A stretch of DNA of 64,000 nucleotides, taken from assembly GCA_024336345.1 (NCBI GenBank), contig JANFOG010000004.1:1922001-1986000 (forward strand). Direction: 5' to 3'. This DNA is from Mariannaea sp. PMI_226. Lineage: Eukaryota; Ascomycota; Sordariomycetes; Hypocreales; Nectriaceae. Numbering within the stretch: the stretch's first letter is position 1; the number at the start of each line of letters is the position of its first letter. The notes beneath the pieces are model-generated. The model ran no database searches. It saw nothing but the letters and a program-made list of their open reading frames with translations, and was not told the DNA's origin. Positions 22,694 to 34,172 of the stretch are shown here, piece after piece. The position numbers were made by a program, and so were the translations under genes.

Positions 22694-24841
22694 ATGGTAA
22701 AGCATTACGATCGGGTCTCATCATCGCCTCATGGCGGCCCTCATCCTGCATTGGGGTCGTCATGGCGAAGTTCCTCTCCACTCCTAGAAGAGGCCCTCTC
22801 CAGAGATCTCGCTGAGTGTTCTGATGACGACTTTGACGAGACTGCTATCGACGATGCTTCTGAGGCGGAATTCGAAGGTGTCCCTCCCATGTATCGTCGA
22901 CCGAGTGGAGTCGTTTATGGCAGCTCCCGACCTGTTCTCAATCCCCAGACTTACGATGAGCCTGCGATGACTCCTCTTGAGAGGAAGCAATCCCGCCAGG
23001 CGGAGGCCAGCTTGCTGCGAGACAACCATGTCTTGCCTCCCAAGCATTCTCACCACCCGGACACAATCTGGTATCGATTTCGTCGCCGCTTTTTCAGCAC
23101 CAAGGTCCCTCGGTCGCAGGATGAGGAAAGGCCCGCAATCGTTGTCCAACCTCCCCAATCCCCCACGGAGACGTCACCTCTCTTGAGTTCTTCTGATACG
23201 ACCGCGTCTGATTCATCCATACGCCACTTGGATGAAACGTGGGGAAATGCCGTCGCAGAACACAAGATTCGCACGACCTGGCAACGGGAAACCAAGACCA
23301 TTACGTCATATTCAGCGCCTCTTATTGTGACCTTCCTTCTGCAGTATTCCATCAATGTCACCAGTATCTTTGCTGTTGGACGAATTGGCAAGCTTGAGCT
23401 GGGTGCTGTGTCATGTAAGTCTATTCGTTCGCATTTCTCCCGTTCCTTATCAACTCCCTATCCTTCGGAGGGGGTTTGGAAACTCATGGGCTAATGATCT
23501 ATAGTGGCCAACATGTCGGCCGCAATTACTTTCATGGCTCCCTTCCAAGGCCTTGCTACAAGCTTGGACACCCTTTGCGCCCAAGCTTATGGCTCTGGCC
23601 ACAAGCATCTGGTGGGATTGCAGTTTCAGCGAATGACGTGCTTCCTGATGTGCCTCAGTGTCCCTGTCGCTGTGATATGGTTCTACGCGGAGAATATCCT
23701 CTACCACGTCATTCCGGAACCCGAGTCTGCCCGTCTCGCTGGTCTGTATCTCCGTGTGATGATATTTAGCATCCCAGGGTTTGTCCTTTTTGAGTGTGGA
23801 AAGCGCTTTACTCAGGCGCAGGGCCTGTTCCATGCAACCACGTGTGTGCTTCTCATTGTTGCGCCGGTCAACGTCTTCCTAAGCTGGTTCTTCGTCTGGC
23901 ACCTTAACTATGGTTTTGTCGGTGCCCCCATCGCCATTGCCATTACTGAGAACCTCCTCCCCGTGTTCCTCTTCCTCTACGTCCGATTCATCAACGGTTA
24001 CCAGTGCTGGGGAGGCTTCAGCCGCCGTGCCCTGTCCAATTGGTGGGTCATGATTCGACTGGCCCTCCCAGGAATGATCATGGTAGAGGCTGAGTGGCTA
24101 GCATTTGAGATTATGACTCTGATGGCCAGTCGATTTGGCACTGAGTACCTAGCTGCCCAGAGTGTTCTCGCCACAGCGACGAGTATTTCGTTCCAGATTC
24201 CCTTCCCTGTATCCATCGCGGCGTCAACTCGCATTGCCAACCTCATTGGAGCTGGTCTCGTAGATGCTGCCAAGACCACTGGTGTTGTAGTATGTTACCA
24301 ACCTTCCTTCTTCCTGGATGCACTACATTTCACTGACATTTTTTCTCTCAGACTTTCATTGCTGTTGCCATTCTAGGACTTTTCAACCTTGCCATCTTTG
24401 TTGTATTCCGTTATCACATTCCACTTCTCTTTACCAAGGATCCGGAAGTCATTGAGCTGGTTGCTGTCGTAATGCCCCTTGTTGCCGTTATGCAAGTCTT
24501 TGACGGTTTGTCCGCTGGAGCAGGTGGCATCCTTCGAGGTATTGGTAAACAGACCATGGGTGGTCCAGCTAACCTTTTTGCCTACTACGTCGTCTCACTA
24601 CCTTGCTCGATTGCCCTTGCTTTCGGGCTTGATTGGCGACTCACTGGCTTGTGGCTCGGCTGCACAATTGGTCTCATCATGTAAGTTCCCTAAAAGCCAC
24701 CCAGATATTTGAGACGAATTGGAAATCGATATACTAACATCTTATCTCCCCAGTGTATCTTTGATTGAGTATATATACCTGATCAAGGTAAACTGGCACA
24801 CCGCTGCTGCTGAGGCTGCCACCCGAAATGCGGCTGGCTAA
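22694..24841 (+). CDS. MATE-family (MatE) multidrug/organic-cation exporter, 640 aa
   Basis: The protein is a multidrug and toxic compound extrusion transporter, which exports organic compounds in exchange for protons or sodium; yeast relatives are Erc1 and Ydr338c. Exons 22694-23414, 23515-24289, 24352-24680 and 24754-24841 join in phase. The first 195 residues are hydrophilic and Ser/Pro-rich, with an acidic patch and a PLLSSS motif of the dileucine type, which suggests vacuolar sorting. About twelve hydrophobic segments follow. Typical MATE signatures are present: LDTLCAQAYGSGH in the first repeat, ASTRIANLIGAG at the repeat boundary, and VFDGLSAGAGGILRGIGKQ in the second. The ATG at 22694 is the first in frame. 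The substrate is unknown. It is tail-to-tail with Arp9. Confidence 0.95.
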
Positions 24842-25677
24842 ATACATCACCTCGAGTAAATCAAATCTCTGGCAATAAAAGGAATGCGTTTTGCTTTCTT
24901 CTTTGGCTATTCAAACTTAAAATGTGGGCAGTCTTTGAGGTGTATTGCATATGATGGAGACAAGATTTTACTTGCTACTTTTCCCTTTTCCTAGGCAGGG
25001 TTCATAATATGAGATATGATTATATCGATATAGAAGGATGACAGACAACACTTTACCCCTATAAAAATTATGCCGCTTTCATTCGACCACATATAACCTT
25101 CACAAAGCTTAGTTCACTTCCAGAATATGCCTACGTTCAGAAGAGGTTGTAACTATGAGACGAAGATATTCGTGGCAGTACTATATAATTAAATATTCTC
25201 TTACGTTACTGATTAGGAGACGTGAGGACATAATCAATCACGCCAACTGTATCAAACAACTAGAAGGTTCGAGATTGAATAAAATGTCATACAAAAAGGG
25301 TGAGCTATTTGTGAGATCTATTCTATTACACTCAACCCCCAGCCTATTTGCTCTTCTCGACCTCTCAGCCACTCGTTCCTAAGCAAACAAGACCAAAAAG
25401 CTTTTCCACTTTTTTTTTCAGAATTTCGCTCCAAGTTGACGACATTATCTCTCTCTCTCTCTCCTCTCATTTCCCATAGTAAACGGGCATGTTTTATTTG
25501 CGTGTTTCTTTTGGAGCTGTCCCCATTCCATATAGCGGCCAGTAAAAAAAACTCCTCGTCCCTTCATCTCAAGCCTAATAACATAAAAACTGACCGAGCA
25601 AAAAAAAACTGAAGAGGATAAACAACGGAAAGGTTGGGGGGGAAACCTCAGAGACAGGACGGAAACTAAGAATCATT
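24842..25677. other. 3' flanks of the MATE and ARP9 genes
   Basis: This spacer is AT-rich, with a CT microsatellite at about 25,449-25,464 and A/T runs. No supported gene. Confidence 0.6.
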
Positions 25678-27899
25678 TCAACCAAGCATGGAGTGATTTC
25701 GGATACCCTTGGGACCCAGCTCACTGTGACAAGTCAGTTATCTGGTCCTACATGATTGATATTCTTTTCACAATGTGAAGATGGTCAAAGTTGGGGAAAG
25801 GGGGGGAGAGAACAACTTACTTATAGTCAACTCTGCTCAGACTCATCAGTCTCTGGGCTTCAATGCTCTGGGCATCCATATTGGTGTGCAGGCAGAAGGC
25901 AATGCGAGCAGCGACCTGGGCGCCGAGAAACATGGCCTCCTCGAAGCCATTCTTGCTCCACTCGCTCAGGTATCCTGGTAGAGTAACCAGTTTGATACTC
26001 GTGGGTGTCTGGCTGTGGAAGTGGTGTCCGGAAATAGGGCCTCCGGCCTCCGATCCGGCGGCAGGCGTTGCGGCGTTGGTGCCGCCAGCCGCTGCGCTGG
26101 CCGTCGTGGCAGCCTGGAGGAGTGGGTTCACTCCGCTCGAAGACAACTGGTGCGGTGCGCCGGTGAAGGAGCCTGTGGGCGTCTGGGAGCCGGTGCCGGT
26201 GGGAGTAGCCATGTTGGAAGGCAGTTCCGACGTGAACATGGTGGCAGTCGAGGGGGAGATCAAATGGCGAGCATTGAGGGTTTGGATAATGTTCTCCTTG
26301 AGGCCGCGCAGTCTCGCGCCATTGCCGACAAAAACCAAGTTGTCCCAGCAAGGTGGGCGCATGTACATCTCATCAATCTCCTGGATGGTGCGATAGATGG
26401 CAGTGACAATGCGGTCAATCTCGGCGCGCTCTGCAAACCTGAAGCGCTCCAGACCAACCTCAAGGTCCCGACGAACACGCTTTGGTCTCATCTCCGGGGG
26501 CTCGTCAGAGTTGGTTGTCTCGGGGGCTGTTACTGCAACATCGGGCTTGGCCTCTGTTTCCACGGCCCCTGTTTCCACGGCCTCGGTTGTGCTAGGGGCG
26601 GGTTCCGAAGCGGGAGCGGCAGCATCTGCCGGTGGCACAGTGGCTCCGTTGGCCTCGGTGCCCTCCTCCTTATTCTCGTTCTCCTTCTCGACCGGAGCGT
26701 CGCCATTCGTTGCCACTTCCTTTGGCTTTGGCACCTCCTCTTGGACAATCTCTTCGTAGAAAAAGGTATTGTGTGTTCTCTTGTAGTTGGGCAGACGTAC
26801 AGGCTTATTCGTGGTCGCATCGGCGTCCTTGTCTCCCTTCTTTCGTCCACCTTTACCCTTCTCTTTCTCCTTCTCCTTCCTGGCGAGGAATTCCTTCGTC
26901 TGGCCGCTGGTAACAATACTAGCAACGTCTAGCACACCATCGTCGTCGCCACTGCCATTGGTGTTCTCCACCTCATCTGGGACATTAGTCTTAGACGGCT
27001 CAGATGTCGAAGCTGCTTGTGGTTCGGGGGCAGATGAGCTGGCAGGAACTCCAGAGGTGTTCGCCACGGGGAGATCCATCAAGTGTGCGGCGGCTGGGGC
27101 ATAGGGCAATACCTCGCAAATGTTGCTCTTCTTCAATTGCTCCGCCATGTCGTGGGTAAATCCTTTGTCTTTCAGTAGCTTGAGGAGGCTCTGGGTAAAC
27201 ACCTCGCCTCCACTGATCTGGCCTCCGTATCCTGCGGCGCTGACCTCCATGTGGTTCACAACACGGCCGTCGTGAATGGCCGTCACATCAACTTTCTCGT
27301 GGCCAATATCTATCACCGTCATACTGGGCCATTTCAGGCCATACTGAGTTGCGATGCCGCTATGGATGATGCAGAGCGCAGGGGTGCGCGTGTTCTCAAA
27401 GACGTAGCGCGCAATTGTTTCGCAGTCAGAGCGAGTCCATTGCGGTGATGCCATGAGCATAATGGGAGTGTTGTGATATGTTGTGGTCAGCAGACCGTGG
27501 ACGTGGTCGAGGAAGGCAAGGAAGGCCTCCATTTGAACAATGCGACCGGCTACAGGGGGCAATTAGTTTCTGCTGTCGCATGTTGGAGGGGGTTTTCTCT
27601 AATAGAGGTTGACATTGGGGTTATTTGGTAAGGTTTTGAGTCGTACCTTGGATGGGATAGACGGCGCCCTCGTCCTCGTCAACATCTTCCACCCATTCTT
27701 CCTCCTCCTGGCCATTCACCATCTTTGTGCGCTTCGTCTTGTGGTAAGGCGCCCATTGATCGCCATCTCGAAACATCCTGGTGGGCATTCGACGCGCAGG
27801 CAGAGTCAGCTCGTTGCAACCCAGCTGCGCCATGGTCATGCGGCTGCCGGGGCAGATGATGAGGACTTGCTCCTCGCGCCATTTGCCTGTGGTGCTCAT
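25678..27899 (-). CDS. ARP9: Actin-related protein Arp9, SWI/SNF and RSC chromatin remodelling subunit, 675 aa
   Basis: Arp9 is a nuclear actin-like subunit that pairs with Arp7-type proteins on the HSA domain of remodelling ATPases. Exons 27647-27899, 25821-27549 and 25678-25723 on the minus strand join in phase. The 46-bp last exon is easy to miss: reading on gives a stop right after VDYK, whereas splicing at the GTAAGT donor gives VDYNELGPKGIRNHSMLG, the expected fungal Arp9 end. Actin-fold pieces are visible: EEQVLIICPGSRMTMAQLG at the N-terminus, GAVYPIQAGRIVQ, VIDIGHEKVDVTAI (phosphate-loop region) and WDNLVFVGNGARLRGLKE. A disordered insert rich in Glu, Ala and Pro spans about residues 260-430. 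The start ATG at 27899 opens the conserved leader. It is divergent from the DUF2293 gene. Confidence 0.94.
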
Positions 27900-29070
27900 T
27901 GTGAAGAGCTGAGTGCTGATGGAATCTTTTCTAGATCTAGGTCGAGCGTGTGGTTGAGCCCAGGAAAGGCTGCGGTTCGGAATGAATTTGTTGTCAAATC
28001 CGTTCTTGTTTCTCGTTCTCGCTCTCGCCGGTACTGTGTTCGTTGCTGTTTCTTTCGACGACGAGACTTGCTACTGCTGCTGCTCCTCCGACTCGAGCTA
28101 CTACGCGCGCACTGCTTCGTCGCGTTGTAGGTGTGGGTGAGGCTGGAGAACTTACTTTGCAGGACCGACAGGAGCTGCGACGAGATGTGGCGGTGCACTA
28201 GGATGTCGGGATAGTGGCTGGTGTTGAGGATCTGAGGCAAAACAGTTCACGTGATAGCCTGGTGGCCCATGGTTGAGCTTCGAGGTTGGCAAGCCTGGCC
28301 GCCATGATTCCATCCAGACAGCAGATCATGATGCGAGTATGTTCAGCAAACTCCTAGAATCAAATACCACAGCCATGATCGAAATTTAAAACTGTCAAGA
28401 CTGAGAGATGAAAGAAAGAAATTTTTTGGCCGAATACACGGTGAACAAACAAAGATACGAGCACAACCATGTTTCCATACAAACAAACCAAGATACAATA
28501 AACAAGTGGTGCCAGCTGCCCACCTCTTGCATCCTTAATTTCTGCAATAATTGGCTCGAACGTATTCAATCGATTTGTCTGTATCTTACTAGTCCATTAT
28601 TTTGCCCTGCGGGCTGAAGTTGGAGAGAGTCATTGGACTATATAAACCCGTAAACCACAACAGCTAGAGACTCTGGTCACCCCACGAGATTTCATCTCGA
28701 GACGAACGCGAGAAAATCGACTTCAGGATACACCTCGACATATTTCACCATCTACCTAATTGAATATTCTAGCCCATAGCTCTATCTATGATATCTTCTC
28801 CAAAAACTGTCACGGGCACTCTTGTACTGGTCAATCATGGCTGGTTGGCGGGGCTACCAACCAGAACTGTCTCTTCCATACAACAGCAAGTGTAAATAGA
28901 AACAGCTTCTCTTTAGCACAAACAAGACCAAGAGCAGAAAAATAACAGCACTATTATTTTACCATTTTCATATTTTACCTGGACATCAAAGAAGAAACGA
29001 AAGGAGAAAAGGAATGAGTCAGATTTAAGCCACCAGAATCCTACCCGGTAGCTCTCACTGAACGTTCGTA
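27900..29070. promoter_or_regulatory. Divergent promoter region, ARP9 and the DUF2293 gene
   Basis: This 1.17-kb gap has no supported gene. It includes a perfect TCACGTGA at 28,247-28,254 and CTG/CTC-rich leader sequence just upstream of ARP9 (28,060-28,100). Confidence 0.5.
28247..28254. promoter_or_regulatory. TCACGTGA palindrome (Cbf1-type site) upstream of ARP9
   Basis: The perfect 8-bp palindrome TCACGTGA lies about 350 bp from the ARP9 ATG. In ascomycetes this is the preferred site of Cbf1-like bHLH proteins. Function here is inferred from the motif only. Confidence 0.4.
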
Positions 29071-30036
29071 ATGTCATCCAGAGAGACAGTCGTGGCGCAC
29101 GCGACGCCCATGCCAAAAGGGTACGGATTCCTTAGAAAAGGAAATGCCTACCTAACGGCCAACGTCCGCCGCAGGACGTGTGCCGCAAACAAGAAACTTT
29201 ACGTCGTGATGAACAAGAGCACTACGTTAGGGCTCCGGGCACCAAAGTGGATTTTAAAGGAAGTCTTTGACGAGGAGCGAGCTACCAGGGACAAGAGGCG
29301 GACCGAAGTTCGGAGACGAGACGGAGTCAACGAGAAGGAGTTTGAGACGGCAATTCGAGGCCTGTTCCCAGGGATCCCTGAGGATGAGCTCCAGACAGTG
29401 GCCAAACGGGCGATGAGGAAGAGGAGCGGCCGTGTTGGACGCACCAAGTTGTTGTCTATCGATCAAAGAGCGAAACTAGCCGTTGCCGCACACATTCGGC
29501 ACTGTCACACCGATTACGAAACACTGGTAGGAGGACCTACGAGCAGAGAAAAGGCTCGTGATGCAATCCAAGGAGACCTCACGCGGATACTGGAAGAATG
29601 GAGACGGCCTCTGGCACCGCTGGACTCAACGAGAAAACAACCAAAAGTGAATCACAGGGAAAATAGAGACCCGGGACCAGGAGGCTCCCGCAGAAAACTA
29701 CAAAGCCAAGGGTCGAACACAGATCTGGGTAAACAACCACAACAGAAACAACAACAGCTTCCTCTTCTTCCTCGAAGGAGAGCACTAGAAGAACAGCCGA
29801 CTCGCACTTCTACACGCTTGACGAGACGTGGAAGCAATGGCGGAAATCTCAAATTTCTGCAAGACTTTTTTGACGATGATGATGAAGAGGAAACCGAAGA
29901 AAAAGTAGGCCCTACGAGATTAGAGAAAAATTCAGAAGAGGAGGACGATGACATTGACGGATCATACGAAGATAGTTTAGATGAGCGGAGTGATGATTTT
30001 GAAGAGGCTAGCGACAATGAATATGTGACGGAATAG
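29071..30036 (+). CDS. DUF2293-domain protein, 321 aa
   Basis: The gene is single-exon and encodes a basic protein with a DUF2293 domain of unknown function, a family widespread in filamentous ascomycetes. The domain spans about residues 88-180 and shows the recognisable blocks FPGIPEDELQTVAKRAMRK, GSGRVGRT-like SGRVGRT, and LAVAAHIRHCHTDYETLV followed by a helix ending ILEEWRRPL. The N-terminal 70 residues are basic. After the domain the protein is disordered: a Gln-rich patch (QQKQQQLP), then a strongly acidic C-terminal tail (DDDDEEETEE and EEEDDDIDGSYEDS). The combination of basic core and acid tail resembles nucleic-acid or histone-binding proteins, but that is only a hint. The ATG at 29071 is the first in frame. 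Confidence 0.88.
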   Translation: MSSRETVVAHATPMPKGYGFLRKGNAYLTANVRRRTCAANKKLYVVMNKSTTLGLRAPKWILKEVFDEERATRDKRRTEVRRRDGVNEKEFETAIRGLFPGIPEDELQTVAKRAMRKRSGRVGRTKLLSIDQRAKLAVAAHIRHCHTDYETLVGGPTSREKARDAIQGDLTRILEEWRRPLAPLDSTRKQPKVNHRENRDPGPGGSRRKLQSQGSNTDLGKQPQQKQQQLPLLPRRRALEEQPTRTSTRLTRRGSNGGNLKFLQDFFDDDDEEETEEKVGPTRLEKNSEEEDDDIDGSYEDSLDERSDDFEEASDNEYVTE

Positions 30037-30809
30037 ATGTGACGAATAATACTAAATAAGACGGACTCGATATATTTCTTGACTGTGCACAAAAGCCCTT
30101 CTTCCTCATACGCTGAAGGCTGCGAGCTCCTAATGTACAATCATATCTTTCGTCTTTCTTAGGAGGTTGAACAGCCATCGTGCGATTTCACCTATATCTG
30201 CAAGTCTTCAGTCTCATCATATTTAGTACAAAGATTCACATATCTGGTTGGGCTACAAAAGCCGAACCGATGTTTTCGATGTGAAATCACACATTACTAA
30301 AAAAACATTATATCTGCGTTCAGTCCACATCATATTCAATGGCATCAAAATATAAGAACGCCGGGGTGAGGCCCCTTTTCCCGAAGCTCCCTCACACAGA
30401 CAACATGAAAACTCCAGGCGCAGATCAAGCCGCTTCGTAAACTATCCCATATGTGGCTTCGTGCCCCTATCCTATCAGACCCAGGTGGCATATCGATATC
30501 CTCTCTACCATGCATCGCATCAAACAAATATTCCGAGCCAATATCAGCTCCTGTGCTTCTCCCAGTGTGTAGATGCAAAACACTGAATCTACGTTCAAAA
30601 ACGCCGCCAGGGACAAAGTGTCCACTGAGATGAGCCCATCCGTAACATACGCCGTCGCCACAGTATTGACACGAAAGTGAAAAACAGGTTCTCCAAAGAT
30701 CCGTTGGGTCGCTAGAGAAAATGTCTCCAGTGTAAATAGGTTCAAGTTTTGCGCCATGTCTCATCTGCCTTATAGAAAATCATTATATCGTTTTTTGGTC
30801 GAGCTGTCT
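30037..30809. other. 3' flanks of the DUF2293 and SYLF genes
   Basis: Two overlapping minus-strand open frames of 96 and about 139 codons occur at 30,345-30,764, but neither has a domain or coding-like composition. The region is best read as untranslated 3' sequence. Confidence 0.55.
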
Positions 30810-33297
30810 CTATACAACCGTGATTGTGTTGGGAGTCGTCTCATTTGATCCCATCTTCTCTAGGTCACCATATTTCTCGTTCAATTCGATTTTCTCTGAA
30901 TCCTTGGTGGATTTCTGGGGGGTATCATCGTCGACAGCATCGTCAATAACGGAATAAGGTCGCTCCGAAGTCGGTGTGGTCAGTGAAGATCCGTCCATGC
31001 TCCAGCGGTTCTCAGTATTTCCGGTGTAAATTGATGATGTGCGCTTCTTTGCGAGTGACTCCGAGCTATCCGAATGCGAGAGTTGTTGGTTGCTCGTCGA
31101 CAGCTCCAAACCTTTAGACTCGGTCGTCTTGGGAGTGGTGGCGGTCTCGACGTCAGTGTCCTCAGTCTTGGCTTCCATCAACTCAGCATCGAATGCTTTT
31201 GACTCCCGGGAGCGAAGCGACTCAGTCTCCGCCTTAGATTTGACCGAGTCTCGGCGCTCAGGTCCGACGAGAACTAGCTTGAGGTCGGTGGGCTTGAGAT
31301 AGGGTGAGGATTCGGCTCTGGTTTGTTGCCCATCGTCGGCATGTACATCGGACTCAGGAAATTCCTGCCGAAGAGGACTTCTGAGGTGACTGACGTCGCC
31401 GAGCTCAGACTTACTCGATCGTGAAGTCCTAGCAGGACTTCTCATGGGTAAAGGTGGGGGCAGCCGCTTGGGAATTGTCACCACACTGCCTTTGGCATGG
31501 ATCACCCGCGAGGCAACAGCTTGTGTTCTTGCGGGTTGGACGGCAGCCACTTCAAACACGACTGGTTCTTCATCATCTTCAGACTGGTCGTCAGAGTCGT
31601 CGTCAGACACCTCATCCGAATCATCCATCTCATCCTCATCATCTGCATCACGGTCATCTAAATCCTTGACCTCGTTGTCGCTCTCGTTATCATGTTCTTC
31701 ATCATAGTGGCTTGATGCTGTATCCGAATGGTACTTGAGGACAGGTTCCTCTGCCTTTGAAATTTCTTGCTGCATTGTCGTAGAAGTGCCTTGGCTGGTT
31801 TGCTTGACAGAGGTCGGTGGTGTACTCAAGTGCTTCAATGGTGTCAAATCAACCTTTGTGTAATCCACCGCTTCCTCTTCCTCTGCCACTTCGGGAATTT
31901 GTGTCGGAGAGGCTCGGCCGTAGCTACCCTCACTTCGGCTGGGACTGGGAGTTGTCTCGGGAGTATTCCCCACGTCCGTTTGTGTGCCTGCATCTGTCAT
32001 TAAGCTCTTGACTGTGCGCGAAGACATGATGCTTGCGCGATTGCTTTTAGGGAAATTCTCCAAGCTCTTTCTGCTAAACTTGGAGAACGCTGGGCTAGTT
32101 GGGGCGGGGTTGAAGTCGAATTGATTGCTACTTGGCCGCAACCGGGTTCCGGCTTCTCTAATCTCCAAGCCGGCCATCTCCAGTGCCAAGACACCAAAAG
32201 GGTCCGGGTCATCTGCGGAAGGGATGCCAAAGCCCTTTCGGGGCGAAGCAGGCGTTGAAGACATGGGGGTCGCAATGGTGGCATCGCCTGGGGCAAGTGC
32301 GAAGACTATCCCGTCGACCACAGCAGCGTCATAGTCCGACCGCCCCTCAGCCATCTTAATAACCTCGAATAGGGGTTTGGTCTCTTCGACGTTTCGTGTT
32401 ACGTTCCCAGCAAGGATATCCATCTGCGTGACTCCAGCCGCGTAGAAGCGCTCGTTTTCGTTTGCTCGCTCGGCCAAGATGCAGCCGTTCAGGTTCACGG
32501 TTTGGTTTTGACCGCGAGCCTTCAAGTAGGTGAGAACGGTGTTGCCCAAGTCTTTCCATCGTATATGCGCCTCATCAGAGTCTAGAGACACAAGAGGACC
32601 ACTCGTAAGTCCGACATCCTCTCCAAGAGTTACCCGGGGCTTTGTTATCGACTCGAGAGCGGCGAGGTTGTTGATAATAAGAACACAATCGTAGATATCT
32701 ACACCCATGATGAAGCTGAGCGTAGGTGTGTGAAGCATGATGCTGGAGGGAGGTGACCAGGTACCGTCGGATTTCCGAGCAATCAAAATGCCAGAACCAC
32801 CAGAGCCAGTCATCCACAGGCCGCTGCGCATACATGTGAAAATGGCTATCCCAGCCGCATTTTGGATGATGCGCCGGGGAATCTTTTTCGTGATGTGAAC
32901 GGGGGTTTGTGAATCGGCATCTTCTACTTGATCATCTTCTTCATTCAAGGGGGCCAGGTATCCGTCGGCTACGGAGAGGTCAGCGGAGACAAAATAGTAT
33001 GCACACTAGAAAGGCCAACTCACTGGAAAAAGATTTGAGGATGCGGGCTGCTTTTTCACATTCTACATCGAGACCGGCAGGCCAGAAGGCCTCTCGCTGC
33101 ATCTGACTGCTTCCAAGGCTAAAGCGGGCATTGGCATTTGCGGCAGTTGTGTTGATCTTGGCCAATGCACTGGACGAGGGCACAGCTGTGTTGCCGGTGC
33201 TGGAACGGTTCGACCCCCAACTAAAGATACCAGTTCGAGAGCTGGACCCGGAGGTTCTCTTGTCCCACGTAGGGAGGAAAGCGGAAACGCGCTGCAT
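30810..33297 (-). CDS. SYLF (DUF500, Ysc84-type) domain protein, 810 aa
   Basis: SYLF proteins such as yeast Ysc84/Lsb3 bind phosphoinositides and actin at endocytic sites. Two exons, 33024-33297 and 30810-32968, join in phase (FSS to TDGYLAP). The SYLF domain covers about residues 75-300: ECEKAARILKSF, then IPRRIIQNAAGIAIFTCMRSGLWMTGSGGSGILIARK, SIMLHTPTLSFIMGVDIYDCVLIINN and LTSGPLVS, all typical blocks. Unlike yeast Ysc84 there is no SH3 domain; the C-terminal 500 residues are disordered and Ser/Pro-rich, with a very acidic run at about residues 465-510 (many D/E pairs) and several proline-rich patches (PPPLPMR) that could bind SH3 domains of other proteins. The ATG at 33297 is the first in frame. 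The upstream leader is long and purine-rich on the + strand. Confidence 0.9.
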
Positions 33298-34116
33298 GGC
33301 GGGCCGCCTTACCTCTCCGTCGTCTCTGTCTTCGCCAGTCAGGAGGGCACGACAGAGAAGACGGTTGAGGGGGGCGGTGTCTGCAGTGGAACGGGCGAGC
33401 TGGAAGTGCGTATACTACTGTGCTTTAGGCTCTGCCTGGGTAGGAGCGGACTTGAAGGAAAAATTGAGGCGGCGACGGTATCGAAGGCGATGTTTGGGAA
33501 CCGGTTTATCAAAGAGAGTAGGCGAGCAAGAGTCGTCGGCGAAGAGATTTGGTGTGCACGGTGAAGCACAACGGAAGCGGCAGAGGCAAGAACAATGGTG
33601 TGTTCGGAGAGGAAACGGAGACGGGATGACGGGATTTTAGGCGGGACTAGCCTCGATCTTTGTACACCCAGTGCGCTGGTGAGGGCCGAGATCCTTGGAG
33701 TGATGGTCGCAGTGCTGGGCTAGACTTTTTAATTAGGGTGGTGTAGGCGAGGATGCAGCGAATGGCGTTGGCAATAGCCCGTAATGCTGAGTTTAATGGT
33801 GTCGAGATGGAGCGGGAAGTGAGAGGTGGAGGTGGGAATTAAAAGAGGGAAGTGGCGGAAAGTTGGAGGAGAGTAGAATTGAAGGTGGTGGTGTTGGTGG
33901 TGGTAGTGGTGGTGAGGGTGAGGAAAGCGGTGGTAGTGGCAATAGCAACGGTCAGAGGTTGACTTGTCAGCGACGACGGAAAGGGTGACGTGGGAGCTGG
34001 ACTGGAGCCATGGAGCAATGGAACCATGGAATCATGGGAACCTGGGAAAGCAAGGTGATGGATGGAGAAGAGCAAGTGAAGTGGAGTGGAGGCGAAAGGG
34101 TAAGTATTAACTTAAG

Positions 34117-34172
34117 TGGAGAGAGAGAGAGGGACGGAGACGGAGACGGACAGAGAGAGACAGAGAGAGAGC
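34117..34172. repeat. Purine microsatellite (GA/GGAGAC)
   Basis: This is an imperfect GA-rich tract with GGAGAC units and short GA runs. It lies upstream of the SYLF gene and is pyrimidine-rich on that gene's sense strand. Confidence 0.8.

Noticed and set aside
30345..30764. Two overlapping minus-strand open frames (96 and about 139 codons)
   Set aside because: They overlap in different frames, show no domain, and lie in a tail-to-tail gap where 3' untranslated sequence is expected.
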